From contig CAMGYJ010000010.1 in the NCBI GenBank assembly GCA_946122785.1, forward strand, positions 34,079,608 to 34,143,607: 64,000 nucleotides of DNA, written 5' to 3'. Position 1 is the stretch's first letter, and every line of letters starts with the position of its first letter. The notes beneath the pieces are model-generated. The model saw only the letters and a program-made list of their open reading frames with translations. It was not told where the DNA came from and did not search any database. This stretch comes from Linum tenue (taxonomy: Eukaryota; Streptophyta; Magnoliopsida; Malpighiales; Linaceae). Made by a program: the position numbers and the translations under genes. Shown here one piece after another: positions 55,065 through 64,000 of this stretch.

Positions 55065-57177
55065 AATTCCCCCACACTTAACCGTTTGCTTGTCCCCAAG
55101 CAAACCTGACTCAAACCAATACAACTCTCCAGACCTCTATAGCAACATGCAACCCCGATCGTCGGTAGAGGATTTTCTAGATCATTTAGCAACTTACGAG
55201 GTCAACTAGTCTTCTAAGACGCCCCCTATCTCTCTCAATGCGAGTACTAGACTCAAGCCAGGATCATGAGAAGCAGTGGAACTAAGACAGTCAATTCATG
55301 GATAAGGAGACTCACACAACTCAATAACCCATGACTCATTGTATCGGGTGCTCTTTCATTTCATTTCACTTGTTGGAACCCTTTCTTCTTACTATTTGTT
55401 TCTTTTTTTCTTTCCTTTGCTGGGGTTCCAACTGTAGTTTGTATGCACGGTCTGCCCTTATTAGGTGAGAAAGAGCAATTTCTGCACATCTGTCACTCGC
55501 CAGAGTACTTCTTTTAACTGCTATTCCTCACTCGTGTGGAGGGTCAATGAAATTAAGGGGGATCGGAAACTCTATCCGTGCCTTTAAAAACACATCCTCA
55601 AGTAGACAAACCGTTCAACGGGTGGAAATTTTACTTGTAAAAGAGACAACTTTAATACAAGTGTTTCAGCAAGTTCAAGTGAACGTTTTGCTTATTCGCT
55701 CCTTTGAGGATTCGGGAGGTTTGAGTGGTCTCTTATCAACTAGAGAATGCGTCTAGTTGTGGCGAGCATCGACGATATCGGTTGGCCTCTTCCACGGGTT
55801 CGAGATTGTTTGGAAGGTTTCATATACCTTCTGGCCCTTCTCACGAGTTCGGATTTGTTTGATCGATTCCGCAAGTATCTTTATTTCGTGTTATTCAAGA
55901 AAGGAGAAAACCCCTAAAAAGTTTGACGTGTGCAACTCTGGTTTTTGGTCCGATTTGGGAGGATTCTCGAATTAGGATCATATCAAACTTAGCTTCCCCT
56001 TGTAGGCCTACCCCACCAAGGATCACTAAAATCTCTTCCAAAACCCGATTTTGTGCAATGCATGGTGCCACACACGTTGGGCTTACCCCATGTCTTAGAA
56101 TTTCCAAATTTTTGACATGGAGGACCAACTGCTTTTTCATTTCACCCTTGAGCACCCTTTTTCGATACACGAGTCCACAACACAACATAAGAGGAGTCAT
56201 CAATACCACATGAATCAACGATCCTAAATCCACTAGTTCACAAAATCAACCGGCACAACAGAGAGACAGATAGGGAAAATCTTATACTTCAACATCCTCC
56301 ATAGTGCTACAACTACCTCCCTAGGTTGCCTATCACCATAAAGACTGTCAATTCAAAGCATACCGAGCAGGATTTTGCAGGGAACAGTACTTGGAGCCCT
56401 CAATTCATCAAATTGGAAAGTGGGCTAGGCTCCAAGCACACAAACTCATCTAGCAGTCAAAAATAGATAAACACCCCCTCCCCCCCACACACTTAAGCAC
56501 GACATTGCCCTCAATGGAGTAGAGAGAAAAATAAGGGGAAATGATGTTACCGGGAATACGGACTTTCGGGGGATTGGAAATGGGACCAGCCAGCAGGGCT
56601 AGAGTCATCAAAACACACTGGGTGATAGAAACCATAGTTCCAAGTGGACAAATCGAAAAACAACCGAAAGAAAAACAAACCTTGGTGGGGTTGCCTCCTC
56701 ACAAGCGCTTCTTTACCGTATTTTAGCTGGACGCCAGTAGAGTGGATACTCAGAGAGGTGAAGGAACAGGTGCCTCCAAGAGCTGATCCACATCGCTCTT
56801 GAGGTACAACTTCAGATGGTCGCCATGCACACGACGTGTGTGACCACCAGCACTCTTCAACTCGACCTGGCCATCCGGCAGGATGCAAGCAAGTGAATAC
56901 TCGGATGGCCAAGGAGGTCAAGGCTTAGGAGCCGGGACCAGCTCATAGTTTCTCCTTCTTCCTTTTCAATAGGCTTAGCTACTTGCAGTTTTGGCCGCCA
57001 CTCCTCCTTGATCTTTTCCTTTGGTGACGGAGTGGACGGGAGTGGCGGCGAAGGTATGGGAGGGCGCTCCTGCAAAATGGGAAGCACAGAAGGATACATG
57101 ACAGACTCGTGCTCCTGGTGAGAAAAAGCATGCAAATGTGACGAAGCAGGGAGAGTATTAGCAATTTAAAATGTTAT
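55065..57177 (-). mobile_element. Element B 3' internal region (copy 2)
   Basis: Near-identical to 46975-49098. Contains the polypurine tract (plus-strand aattcccccacactt), spacer, a remnant of the integrase C-terminus (HGDHLKLYLKSDVDQLLEA, minus strand, about 56760-56830) and a Pro-rich linker following the protease (PPIPSPPLPSTPSPKEK, near 57035-57085). RT to the integrase core is absent. Confidence 0.85.
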
Positions 57178-57504
57178 TCACTCCTCCCCATCCCTTAAGA
57201 CTAAGGTCCCATCATGTACATCTATGATAGCCTTGGTGATGGCCAGGAAAGGCCTTCCCAGTATAAGGTGCACTTCAGTGTCTTCATTGATGTCCAAGAC
57301 AACAAAATCCACAGGATAAAAAAATCTGTCAACCTTAACCAAAAGGTCTTCCACTATGCCCCTAGGATGAACTATAGATCGGTCAGCTAGTTGAATACTC
57401 ATCCTACTTGCATTGGGTTCACCTAGGCCTAGTTTCTTTAACAATTTATATGGTATCACATTAATACTAGCACCTAGATCCGCCAAGGACCTCTCTACAT
57501 GCAA
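57178..57504 (-). pseudogene. Athila protease-like domain (element B)
   Basis: Protease with LADLGASINVIPYKL near the start of the frame and HLILGRPFLAITKA towards its end, closely matching element D. A small gap or shift separates it from gag (57505-57567, with a stop at 57568). Its C-terminal frame passes into the linker with a stop at 57178. Confidence 0.82.
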
Positions 57505-57567
57505 TTTACCTATAGAGCACGGGATAGTAAAACTACCTGGGTCCTTCTGTTTCTGCGGAAGCTTGTT

Positions 57568-59544
57568 CTACAGAATGGCCGAGCACTCCTTGCTGAGCTC
57601 CACAGTGGCCAGCTCGCTCAGCCTTCGCTTCTTCGAGAGAAGCTCCTTCAGGAACTTCGCGTACCTAGGCATCAGAGGTAGTGCCTCCATGAAGAACACT
57701 TGAATATGCAGCTTCCTGAGCATGGATGAGAAGTTTCCGAACTCTGCCTCCAGCCTATCTTTGTAAATCCTGGTGGGAAAAGGGAGCTTAGGCTTATATT
57801 CAGCCACTACTGGTTGTGGCTTTGGAGCTTGAGCCTCTGGCTCCTTTTCCATCACCAGGTCTTCTTCCGGCTCTGGGGTGATCTGGGTCACCTTCTTGGC
57901 ACTCTTCTGCGGTGCATCCGCAGTCACAGTCCCACTTCTCAGCATAATGGCGTGCAACCCCTCCATATGATTTCTGAGATTCGGCAGGGGTTGTCCAGGA
58001 AGTGTGCCAGCTGGTTTGGAAGCAAGGGCATCTGCCAGGTGCCCGATCTTGGTGTCCATATCCTGCAAGAGTGCCTGCTGGTTTCTCTGGCCAGCTTCAA
58101 TCTCCATGAATTTTTCTGCAGCCACTTCCATGAATTGCTCCAATTTATTGAACTTTTGGGTACTAGTGCTCGCCAAGGTAGTCACTAGATCCCTCAGTTC
58201 TGATACGGGATCGCCCGATGCTGGGACTGATGGAGGTGCACCAGGTTGCTGGTACTGCTGCTGTGGGGGCTGTTGAAAAGCCTGCCCCTGTCTAGGCTGA
58301 TAAAGTGGTCGCTGATGCTGCATCTGGCCTGGGCGAGGCTGGTATGGCTGCCTCTGGTTCGGAAAACTAGCTGCATGAGCTTGGAAGCCAGGTGGCTTCG
58401 GATTGCTGTTGCCACTCCAGGAGAAATTTGGATGCTGGCGCCATCTCTCATTGTAAGTGTTATTGTATGGGTCGTTGTGCCGTACATTTTTTATGAAGTT
58501 CACCTGCTCTTGGGGTGTACTGGACTCGCGCATGGTTTGGCATTCCTCTACAGTATGATGGGCGCTCTCGCACCACTGGCAACGCATTGCCGGCTGCTGC
58601 CCTGTCCCTGGAACCATCCCATTCCGATAGATGGCTGAGACCAGTTTAGACACAACCTGCGCCAAATCAGAAGAGTGGGTGCCCACAGCATGTACACCTC
58701 GGCTTGGTGCTCGCCTCGACCTCCTAGCAGTGCCCCAATCATACCCTTTCTCTGCCATCTCCTCAAAGAGCTGATTCAACTGCGGCGGCGTCTTGGTCAG
58801 CATGTTCCCGCCACAAACCGAATCAATCAACTGCTTGTCTTCTGGGAAGAGGGCGTGGTAGAAGGTGCCCACCTTGAAAGCATCATTGAAACCATGATTG
58901 GGACACCTCAGGAAGAGACTGGTGTATCTCTCCCATGCGTCCCGGATGGTCTCATCTTCGTCCTGGGCAAAGTGGGTGATATGCTTCTGCAAGTCTGCCG
59001 TTTTTGACGGAGGATGATAGCGGGTGAGGAACTTGTCCGCCAGGTTGGCGAACGTGGTGATCTATCTAGGAGGCCTAGTGTCCATCCACTCCTTGGCTTG
59101 CCCCTCCAGAGTAAATGGGAAATACCTCAGCTGGATGGCATCGGCTGGGACCCCATTTATCTTGATCCCATCTATGAGCTCATGGAACCGCCTCAAGTGT
59201 GATCGGGGGCACTCACCCTCCTTGCCACGGAATACCACTAAGCCGCGTAGCATGGTGATGACAGAGGTACTCACCTCGACGTTTTTGGCAGCAACTTGAG
59301 GGTGTTGGATGGGAGACCTCATGTCTGCTGCGCGGGCGGTCCAGTAATAGCCCATGGTTTGCTCTTCGGGAAGGACCACATCATGGTCCTGTGGGTCACC
59401 AATCTCTTCTTCCTCGGCGATTTGCAGTTGTGCTAGAACATCCTCCGCAGCCAGTCGTGCCTTTAGAGCCCTCTTGAAGTTCCTACAGGTTCGTTCAAGC
59501 ACTTGGTCTAATGGTAGTAAATCTCTCGACTAGCTACGGGTCAT
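57568..59544 (-). pseudogene. Athila gag (element B)
   Basis: ATG at 59544 followed by an in-frame TAG five codons in. Then 59502-59062 is open (ARAADMRSPIQHP, LRRFHELIDGIKINGVPADAIQL), a TAG lies at about 59062-59064, and 58992-57568 is open: 474 codons with CGGNMLTKTPPQLNQLFEEM, a zinc knuckle C-X2-C-X4-H-X4-C (about 58535-58580), a Gln/Pro-rich region, and LPLMPRYAKFLKELLSKKRR near the end. Only a few lesions; less damaged than in element D. Confidence 0.9.
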
Positions 59545-59663
59545 ACACTACCTGCACACAATCAGCAAAAGCAACTCATGAAGGCACACAGGTGGAAGAG
59601 AGAAAATGCAGAAAAGAAAAAGCTAGAGTAACAAACTTTCATGTTTCCCCAATAACCTAGAGG

Positions 59664-59681
59664 TCCCCGGCAACGGCGCCA
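59664..59681 (-). other. Primer-binding site of element B
   Basis: Minus strand TGGCGCCGTTGCCGGGGA, the classical Athila site (tRNA-Asp type), six nt inside the LTR end. It differs from that of D by one base. Confidence 0.92.
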
Positions 59682-59687
59682 AAAACT

Positions 59688-61078
59688 TGACACGCTAAAA
59701 CGCAACACCAAACTGCGACCAAGTGTAATCGCAGTCCGGAAATCCAGTAACAGGCAAGCTATATTTGTCAACCCGGGGTCTAGATCTACTTCCTGCTCCG
59801 TGAATATCTATCATCTAGCAAACTAAGTCGAGTGATTGTGATTTTAACTAAAAGCAGTAAGAAAGCAGGAAATGGTTCAAAGTTCTTTAGCAAGGGAAGA
59901 GTCACTCGGGAATGAGTCCCCCTAGCTCCTTAGTTAGGTCGAGGTTGTAATTACCCTGGGTTGATTAACTGTTGATTAAACTGCGGAAGATCCGACAGTA
60001 GCTATGAATCTCTTAAGCTGACCAAGCCCTCTCAGTCCAACTACCCGGCAGACGACTAGTCTTCACCGGGATAGAAAGCTGAGGCTATAAACCCAGAACT
60101 CCTCTACTTGAATTGGATTCTAGTACAAAGCATTAAATTGATTAACTCTCGTATAATCAATCTACCACTACCGATTGATGAAGCTCTAGCAACCTAATCA
60201 GATTCTATCTATCTCAGGTTGCAGCAGAAATCAAGAAAAGATGATCAGACTTCAATTTACTCAATGAATCATGCATCAATCGATTAAAACCAATCAGTGT
60301 AACAATCCCAAGTCATTACAATCAAGATCCCTAACACATGGAACTAGGGTTCTTCATACCCAAGTGAGAGAAAGTTCTACTCCATAGAGAGAGAGAGAGA
60401 GGGAGAGAGAGGAAAACAGAAATCAGAGTAGTCATACTCATAAAGATGAGGAAAATTTGCTCTAGGATGATGATCTTCACTCCTATGATGATCTCTAGGC
60501 TCGATTGATGAAACCCAGCTCCAAAATCACTTCTAGGATGTGTTCTTCATACTTTCTCTCTCTAGGGCTCTGTTTCTTGCTCAAAAACTCGATTCCCCCT
60601 TCAAAAGATCCAAAATTGGGTTAAAACCCAGTTCTGCCCGATCACACGGCCGTGTGAAATCCCCAGCTGCCCGTGTGGAAGTGCAAAACGCCGCGTTTCA
60701 CTTAAGTGGCTTCAGGTACGCTACACGGCCAAAACCACACGGCCGTGTGGATTTCCAGTCTGGCCGTGTGAGCTCCCTGGACTTTCCACACGGCCACAAG
60801 GGGTCCTATACATGGCCAGTGTGGCTTGCCCGCATCATGGAATTCCACACGGCCGTGTGGAATTTAGGTCTGCCCGTGTGGAATTTCCAGCTTTTCGTAA
60901 AACGCCCCAACTTCGTCCAATCGACCCTGAACTCGTGCCCAAACGTTCTTTCACGTACTAGGACCTGAAATATCACAAACAAGAACAACCTAGCGTGAAA
61001 TCGGCCTAAAACACGAGAGATAAGACTCAAACGGTACGGGAATGGTGGGTAAAAACATGTGTATATATCAAGTCATCA
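59688..61078 (-). repeat. 5' LTR of element B
   Basis: 1391 bp, plus-strand ends TGACACGC and TCATCA, followed by TTAAC (61079-61083). It contains the CACACGGCCGTGTG modules (60640-60890), here in their least decayed form. Confidence 0.94.
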
Positions 61079-61189
61079 TTAACCATTTATGTTTTCCTCC
61101 ACTAACAGCTCCGTTTTCCCCTTAACGGTGCTGTTTTGGCAAAAAGTATTTTTTTTTTCGTGATGCTTTTCTTCACCAATCAAAAAGTC

Positions 61190-62150
61190 TCAAAACTGTT
61201 GAGAGATAACGCAGGCAAGTAAAAGGAGAAAATTAAAACAACATTGTTTCGTCGCCACACTAAACAGTAAATCGTCCAACGTGTTCGACGGTGGACTGAT
61301 TTGTTGTTTCGTTGAAGGTGATGAAATCAGGAGCACGAAAACCACGTGGAAAAGGGTAGTACCTATCAACCCAGTCCGGATATGGTTTTCGGTACACCGG
61401 CGGCATCTTTGATCTAATCCATAAACCAAACTGACCGCCAGCATCTGTACTACTTGATCTCGGATGGCGTTCACGTCTTGCCTCCTCGGATGGCGTTCAC
61501 GTCTCGGATGGCATGAATCCACCAGGATCCACACCATGCATGTTTGTAAGAGGAGGCACGTTTTTCAGGTAGCCGCGTGGTGGAGCATGATCATTGTTGA
61601 TCGTTCCTCCACCAACAACACCACTCATCGGAGCCACATAGGGTCTGTCCTCCGAGATATTTTGTGGACCCCCACCGTGAAATGGCGGTGGTTCAACATG
61701 AGTGTTAGCGGCAGTGCTAGTCTCGACAAGATTCACTTGCGGAGTTGGTGGGTTCATCACCGGTGTCGGTGGAACTCCCTATCTCGGCGGGCTAATTCGA
61801 GCACCATTGTTTGGAAAACCAGTTTCGTTATTTAAATTTTTTTCACCGTTTAGCGGCAAATCCCGAGTTTGCATCACTGGTCTACCCAAAAGTTCTCTAC
61901 TTTCATTCATCTCACGAAGATTTTTATCCACAAAAATATCAAAATCATGCTTTTTTTTAGTCACAACTTCAAAGATTTGGCCTAAACGCCTGTCAACACA
62001 AGACTCGAGAGAGTTGTTCTGCTGGCTTACCTCATTTATGAGACTATCAAACATCTGGCGATTCTCCTCCATGAAATGGCGGATTGACAAATCCTCAATC
62101 GACCCAACTGTGGAAGGCAGATTCTAAAACCCGCCGCTGTCTTCAGCACC
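61190..62150 (-). pseudogene. Ty3/gypsy gag (element E)
   Basis: Three open pieces in changing frames: 62090-61779 (MEENRQMFDSLINEVSQQN, coiled coil), 61760-61497 (Pro/Gly-rich), then about 61450-61190 with KPYPDWVDRYYPFPRGFRAP and TVEHVGRF, the start of the plant gypsy Retrotrans_gag capsid domain. The domain is cut off near 61190. A local duplication of tcggatggcgttcacgtct (61460 and 61487) contributes a lesion. Confidence 0.7.
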
Positions 62151-62253
62151 GATTTCTTGGCCACCTTCAATGCTGACCACCTATTCCTCCACAAAGCCGG
62201 GGGAAACATCCCCTTCCAGATTCCTTCATCGCGAAGGCATCAGGAACACACGG

Positions 62254-62271
62254 GTCCCACCAGGTGTGCCA
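62254..62271 (-). other. Primer-binding site of element E
   Basis: Minus strand TGGCACACCTGGTGGGAC, three nt from the LTR end. One change from that of element C. Confidence 0.75.
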
Positions 62272-62702
62272 ATTTGTTTCGATGGCAAAACATGCATGTT
62301 TAATGCGCTCTGTTTTCAAGGAAAAACAAGAACACAAGATCAAAGAATGACCGTCAAATATCCACCGCCGGGTGTCGGGCGATGTTAATTTGATCGATGC
62401 ACCTCTGACTTCTAACCAAGAATGATCGTTACTCGATTCACAGCTCTTCAAACAATGTTCGAACGAGTTTGTTCGACGAACAAGGAGGAAACAAGGAGGA
62501 TTTCTAAATTACGTTACCTCTACACCTATGGAGGTTTCTCTGGAGAGCTCCACGACTACAACTACGATTCTATGACTACTACGACTCTGCAAATGAGATC
62601 TTTGACAGAGCAGTTCTACGAACTAGAGAGAACAAAGATAGATTCTGCGACGGTGCAGTTGGTGATTTGATTTTGCCTTCTCGGGCTTCTCTCTCTTCGC
62701 GA

Positions 62703-62710
62703 TATTTATA
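62703..62710 (-). promoter_or_regulatory. TATA box of the element E LTR
   Basis: Minus strand TATAAATA in ggagtataaatatcgcg, about 430 bp upstream of the LTR end, followed by a pyrimidine/purine-rich leader. Confidence 0.6.
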
Positions 62711-62849
62711 CTCCAATCCTCTGCCTATAGTCGCAGTAACCGCCTTCGCGTCTTTTCCTCCCATGTTTTCCATTCCCTCAACCGTGTTGGTAACTTCCAC
62801 TTCGTTGCGTGCCACCCACGCATGCGAATTCGTTCTGTAGAGACTTAGC

Positions 62850-63960
62850 AAAACAACGTTGAGCCAACCTTATTGTTATCCACCCGGGTTTGATAATCCA
62901 CCCCAGCTCCTCAAACCAAACAACAATCACCCTTGTTCATAAAACGACGACGTAGCAAAACAACATCGCAGCGTTGAGCTCCCGGCCGTGCAACATCGAT
63001 AAACTCACAATATCAATGCCACTTTTGACTCACAACGTTGCTCTCTACCAAACAACGTCATTCTTAGTACCCCGGCATCGTCGAATTCCCACCATTGATG
63101 CCCGAACTTTATTGAATTCACGGTGTTGCTGAGTTTCTCCAAGCTAGACCAATCTTGGTGATGACCTCACGACCTTCTTTTATTGTCATGCAAAACAAGT
63201 TTAATGGCCCAACGTCGACCATATTTCCTAAGTCGACAAAGATTGACAGTGGTCAATGTCGTTTTGGTTAAACAACATCGGCACCACATCTCACTTCGCA
63301 ACATTGATGGCCCCTGCTCAACGACATTGCTCCCTTCCAAACAATGCCGTTTCTAATGTCGCGACATCGTTGGGCCTATTCGGCGTTGTTTTCTTCACCA
63401 AACAACGCCGTTTGCATTTTACTTGTTTTAATTAAATAAAAATGGTCAAATCTGAACTCACGATGTTGTTTTGTGCTAAACAACCTCGTTGAACTTGGCG
63501 GGCCGTCTCTTACCACTGTGATATTGTTTTTAATCAAACGACATCGCTCACCAATACCGCGCCATTGCTGGGACCTCACCCGATATCGTTTTCAACTCTG
63601 CGACGTCGCCGAGACCACAGTTGTGATGCAGACCTTTGTCGAATGAATCCATGACCCATGGTTCACGACATTGTTTTCTACTAAACAGTGTCGTTTCAAG
63701 TACCGCAGTTGTTGGGCTTGCTCGCGGTGTCGTTTTCTTCCCTAAACAGCTCTGTTTGTTTTTCCTCCGTGACATTGTTTTATATTAAACACTGTCATTG
63801 TCCAAAAGACAATTAGACTGCTTTATTTATCTTTCATTTAGGCCTAGTCAAAGATTTTTCTGTTTCACTTGAAGCTTAGTCATAGGAGATCCAAAAAAAA
63901 AATAATACCATTTTTCACCAACTAAACGACACCGTCCAAAATAATTATTAAAAATATTAA
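62850..63960. repeat. Array of short inverted repeats in the element E U3-like region
   Basis: At least ten imperfect copies of a pair of the type (C)GRCRTTGTTT - 5 to 10 nt - AAACARYGYCGTTT. The best is a perfect 10-bp arm pair at 63382-63409 (ggcgttgttt, tcttcacc, aaacaacgcc). Others start near 62850, 63040, 63320, 63460, 63520, 63665, 63725 and 63770. Similar pairs are in 45360-45480, 52540-52650 and 15130-15520. Confidence 0.75.
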
Positions 63961-64000
63961 TTAATTAAACCACCCATTTTGAAAACTTGGTCATCGTGAC

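Larger units (their letters stand above)
49144..57231 (+). repeat. Tandem segmental duplication, copy 2
   Basis: 8.1 kb second copy. It begins at the shared ATGATAGC and ends at ATGATAGC in the intact element B (57224-57231), after which unduplicated B continues. It differs from copy 1 by a 0.6-kb deletion at about 51378, an extra 0.95-kb LTR piece at 52743-53694, and scattered point changes. Confidence 0.9.
52743..61078 (-). mobile_element. Element B: Athila-like element lacking RT, RNase H and integrase
   Basis: Minus-strand element. 5' LTR 59688-61078, primer-binding site, gag, protease, then a direct jump to the post-integrase region, polypurine tract and rearranged 3' LTR. The target duplication TTAAC is at 61079-61083 on the right and 45562-45566 (again 52738-52742) on the left. 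The missing pol makes it non-autonomous; element D or relatives could supply enzymes. The same gag-pol junction is in copy 1, so the deletion predates the tandem duplication. Confidence 0.9.
61084..64000 (-). mobile_element. Element E: gypsy element, gag and 5' LTR side (partial)
   Basis: Minus-strand element entering from the right edge: an LTR from beyond the window to 62275, primer-binding site 62254-62271, then gag (about 62150 to 61190). Element B is inserted just after gag. The LTR end, primer site and MEENRQ gag start are shared with element C, so both are one family. The rest of E is not recognised; the 45162-45561 spacer may be part of it. Confidence 0.7.
62275..64000 (-). repeat. 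5' LTR of element E (left border seen, right border not)
   Basis: Begins at TGTTTCGATGG on the plus strand. The segment 62395-62520 matches the U5-like end of element C in reverse (gttcgaacattgtt, gtgcatcgat). A TATA box (minus TATAAATA, 62703-62710) divides it into R-U5 and a long U3 that includes the inverted-repeat array. The other end is not identified and may be outside the window. Confidence 0.6.

Noticed and set aside
62850..63960. Regularly spaced repeats resembling a CRISPR array
   Set aside because: Plant nuclear context; units are imperfect inverted repeats of variable spacing with no constant direct repeat and no cas genes.

Overview
The window is nuclear DNA of a flowering plant. 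It holds a spliced SEC61 alpha gene (six coding exons), an intron-less Gnk2/DUF26 secreted-protein gene, and plant transposable-element families: Ty1/copia, Athila-like and other Ty3/gypsy elements, PIF/Harbinger, hAT MITEs and an integrated caulimovirid. I cannot name the species. Only two host genes are convincing. The rest is mostly nested and rearranged repeats.

Layout. 1-1390: 3' end of a copia element. 2503-5490 (minus): complete SEC61 alpha gene with a probable leader intron. 7155-7613 (plus): single-domain Gnk2-like gene with high GC at third codon positions. 8924-11480 (minus): internally deleted gypsy element with a perfect CCCCA target duplication. 11486-15575: no recognised gene. 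15576-36540: an endogenous pararetrovirus (Caulimoviridae, florendovirus/petuvirus-like) present as two halves in opposite orientation that meet at a 30-nt G run. The plus-strand half is split by a 13.2-kb Athila element (D, 21854-35070), which itself carries a hAT MITE. 37040-45161: LTR element C, with a repeat-rich ORF and no visible pol, carrying a PIF/Harbinger element (40500-43808). 45567-61078 (minus): a second Athila-like element (B) that kept gag and protease but lost RT to integrase. 61084-64000 (minus): gypsy element E, of the same family as C, with a U3-like region full of short inverted repeats.

History read from target duplications. C (ACTTG) and B (TTAAC) inserted into older repeat DNA, and the Harbinger element (TTA) inserted into C. 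About 8 kb running from inside the Harbinger element to inside B was then duplicated in tandem (41320-49151 and 49144-57231), with an 8-bp microhomology at the junction. Copy 2 later lost about 0.6 kb at a 10-bp microhomology and carries a partly duplicated, mosaic LTR.

No new gene system with a clear function was found. The points most worth a second look are the inverted split pararetrovirus with its G30 junction, the microhomology-bounded tandem duplication, and the family-specific arrays of short inverted repeats inside the LTRs of four different elements (B, C, D, E).
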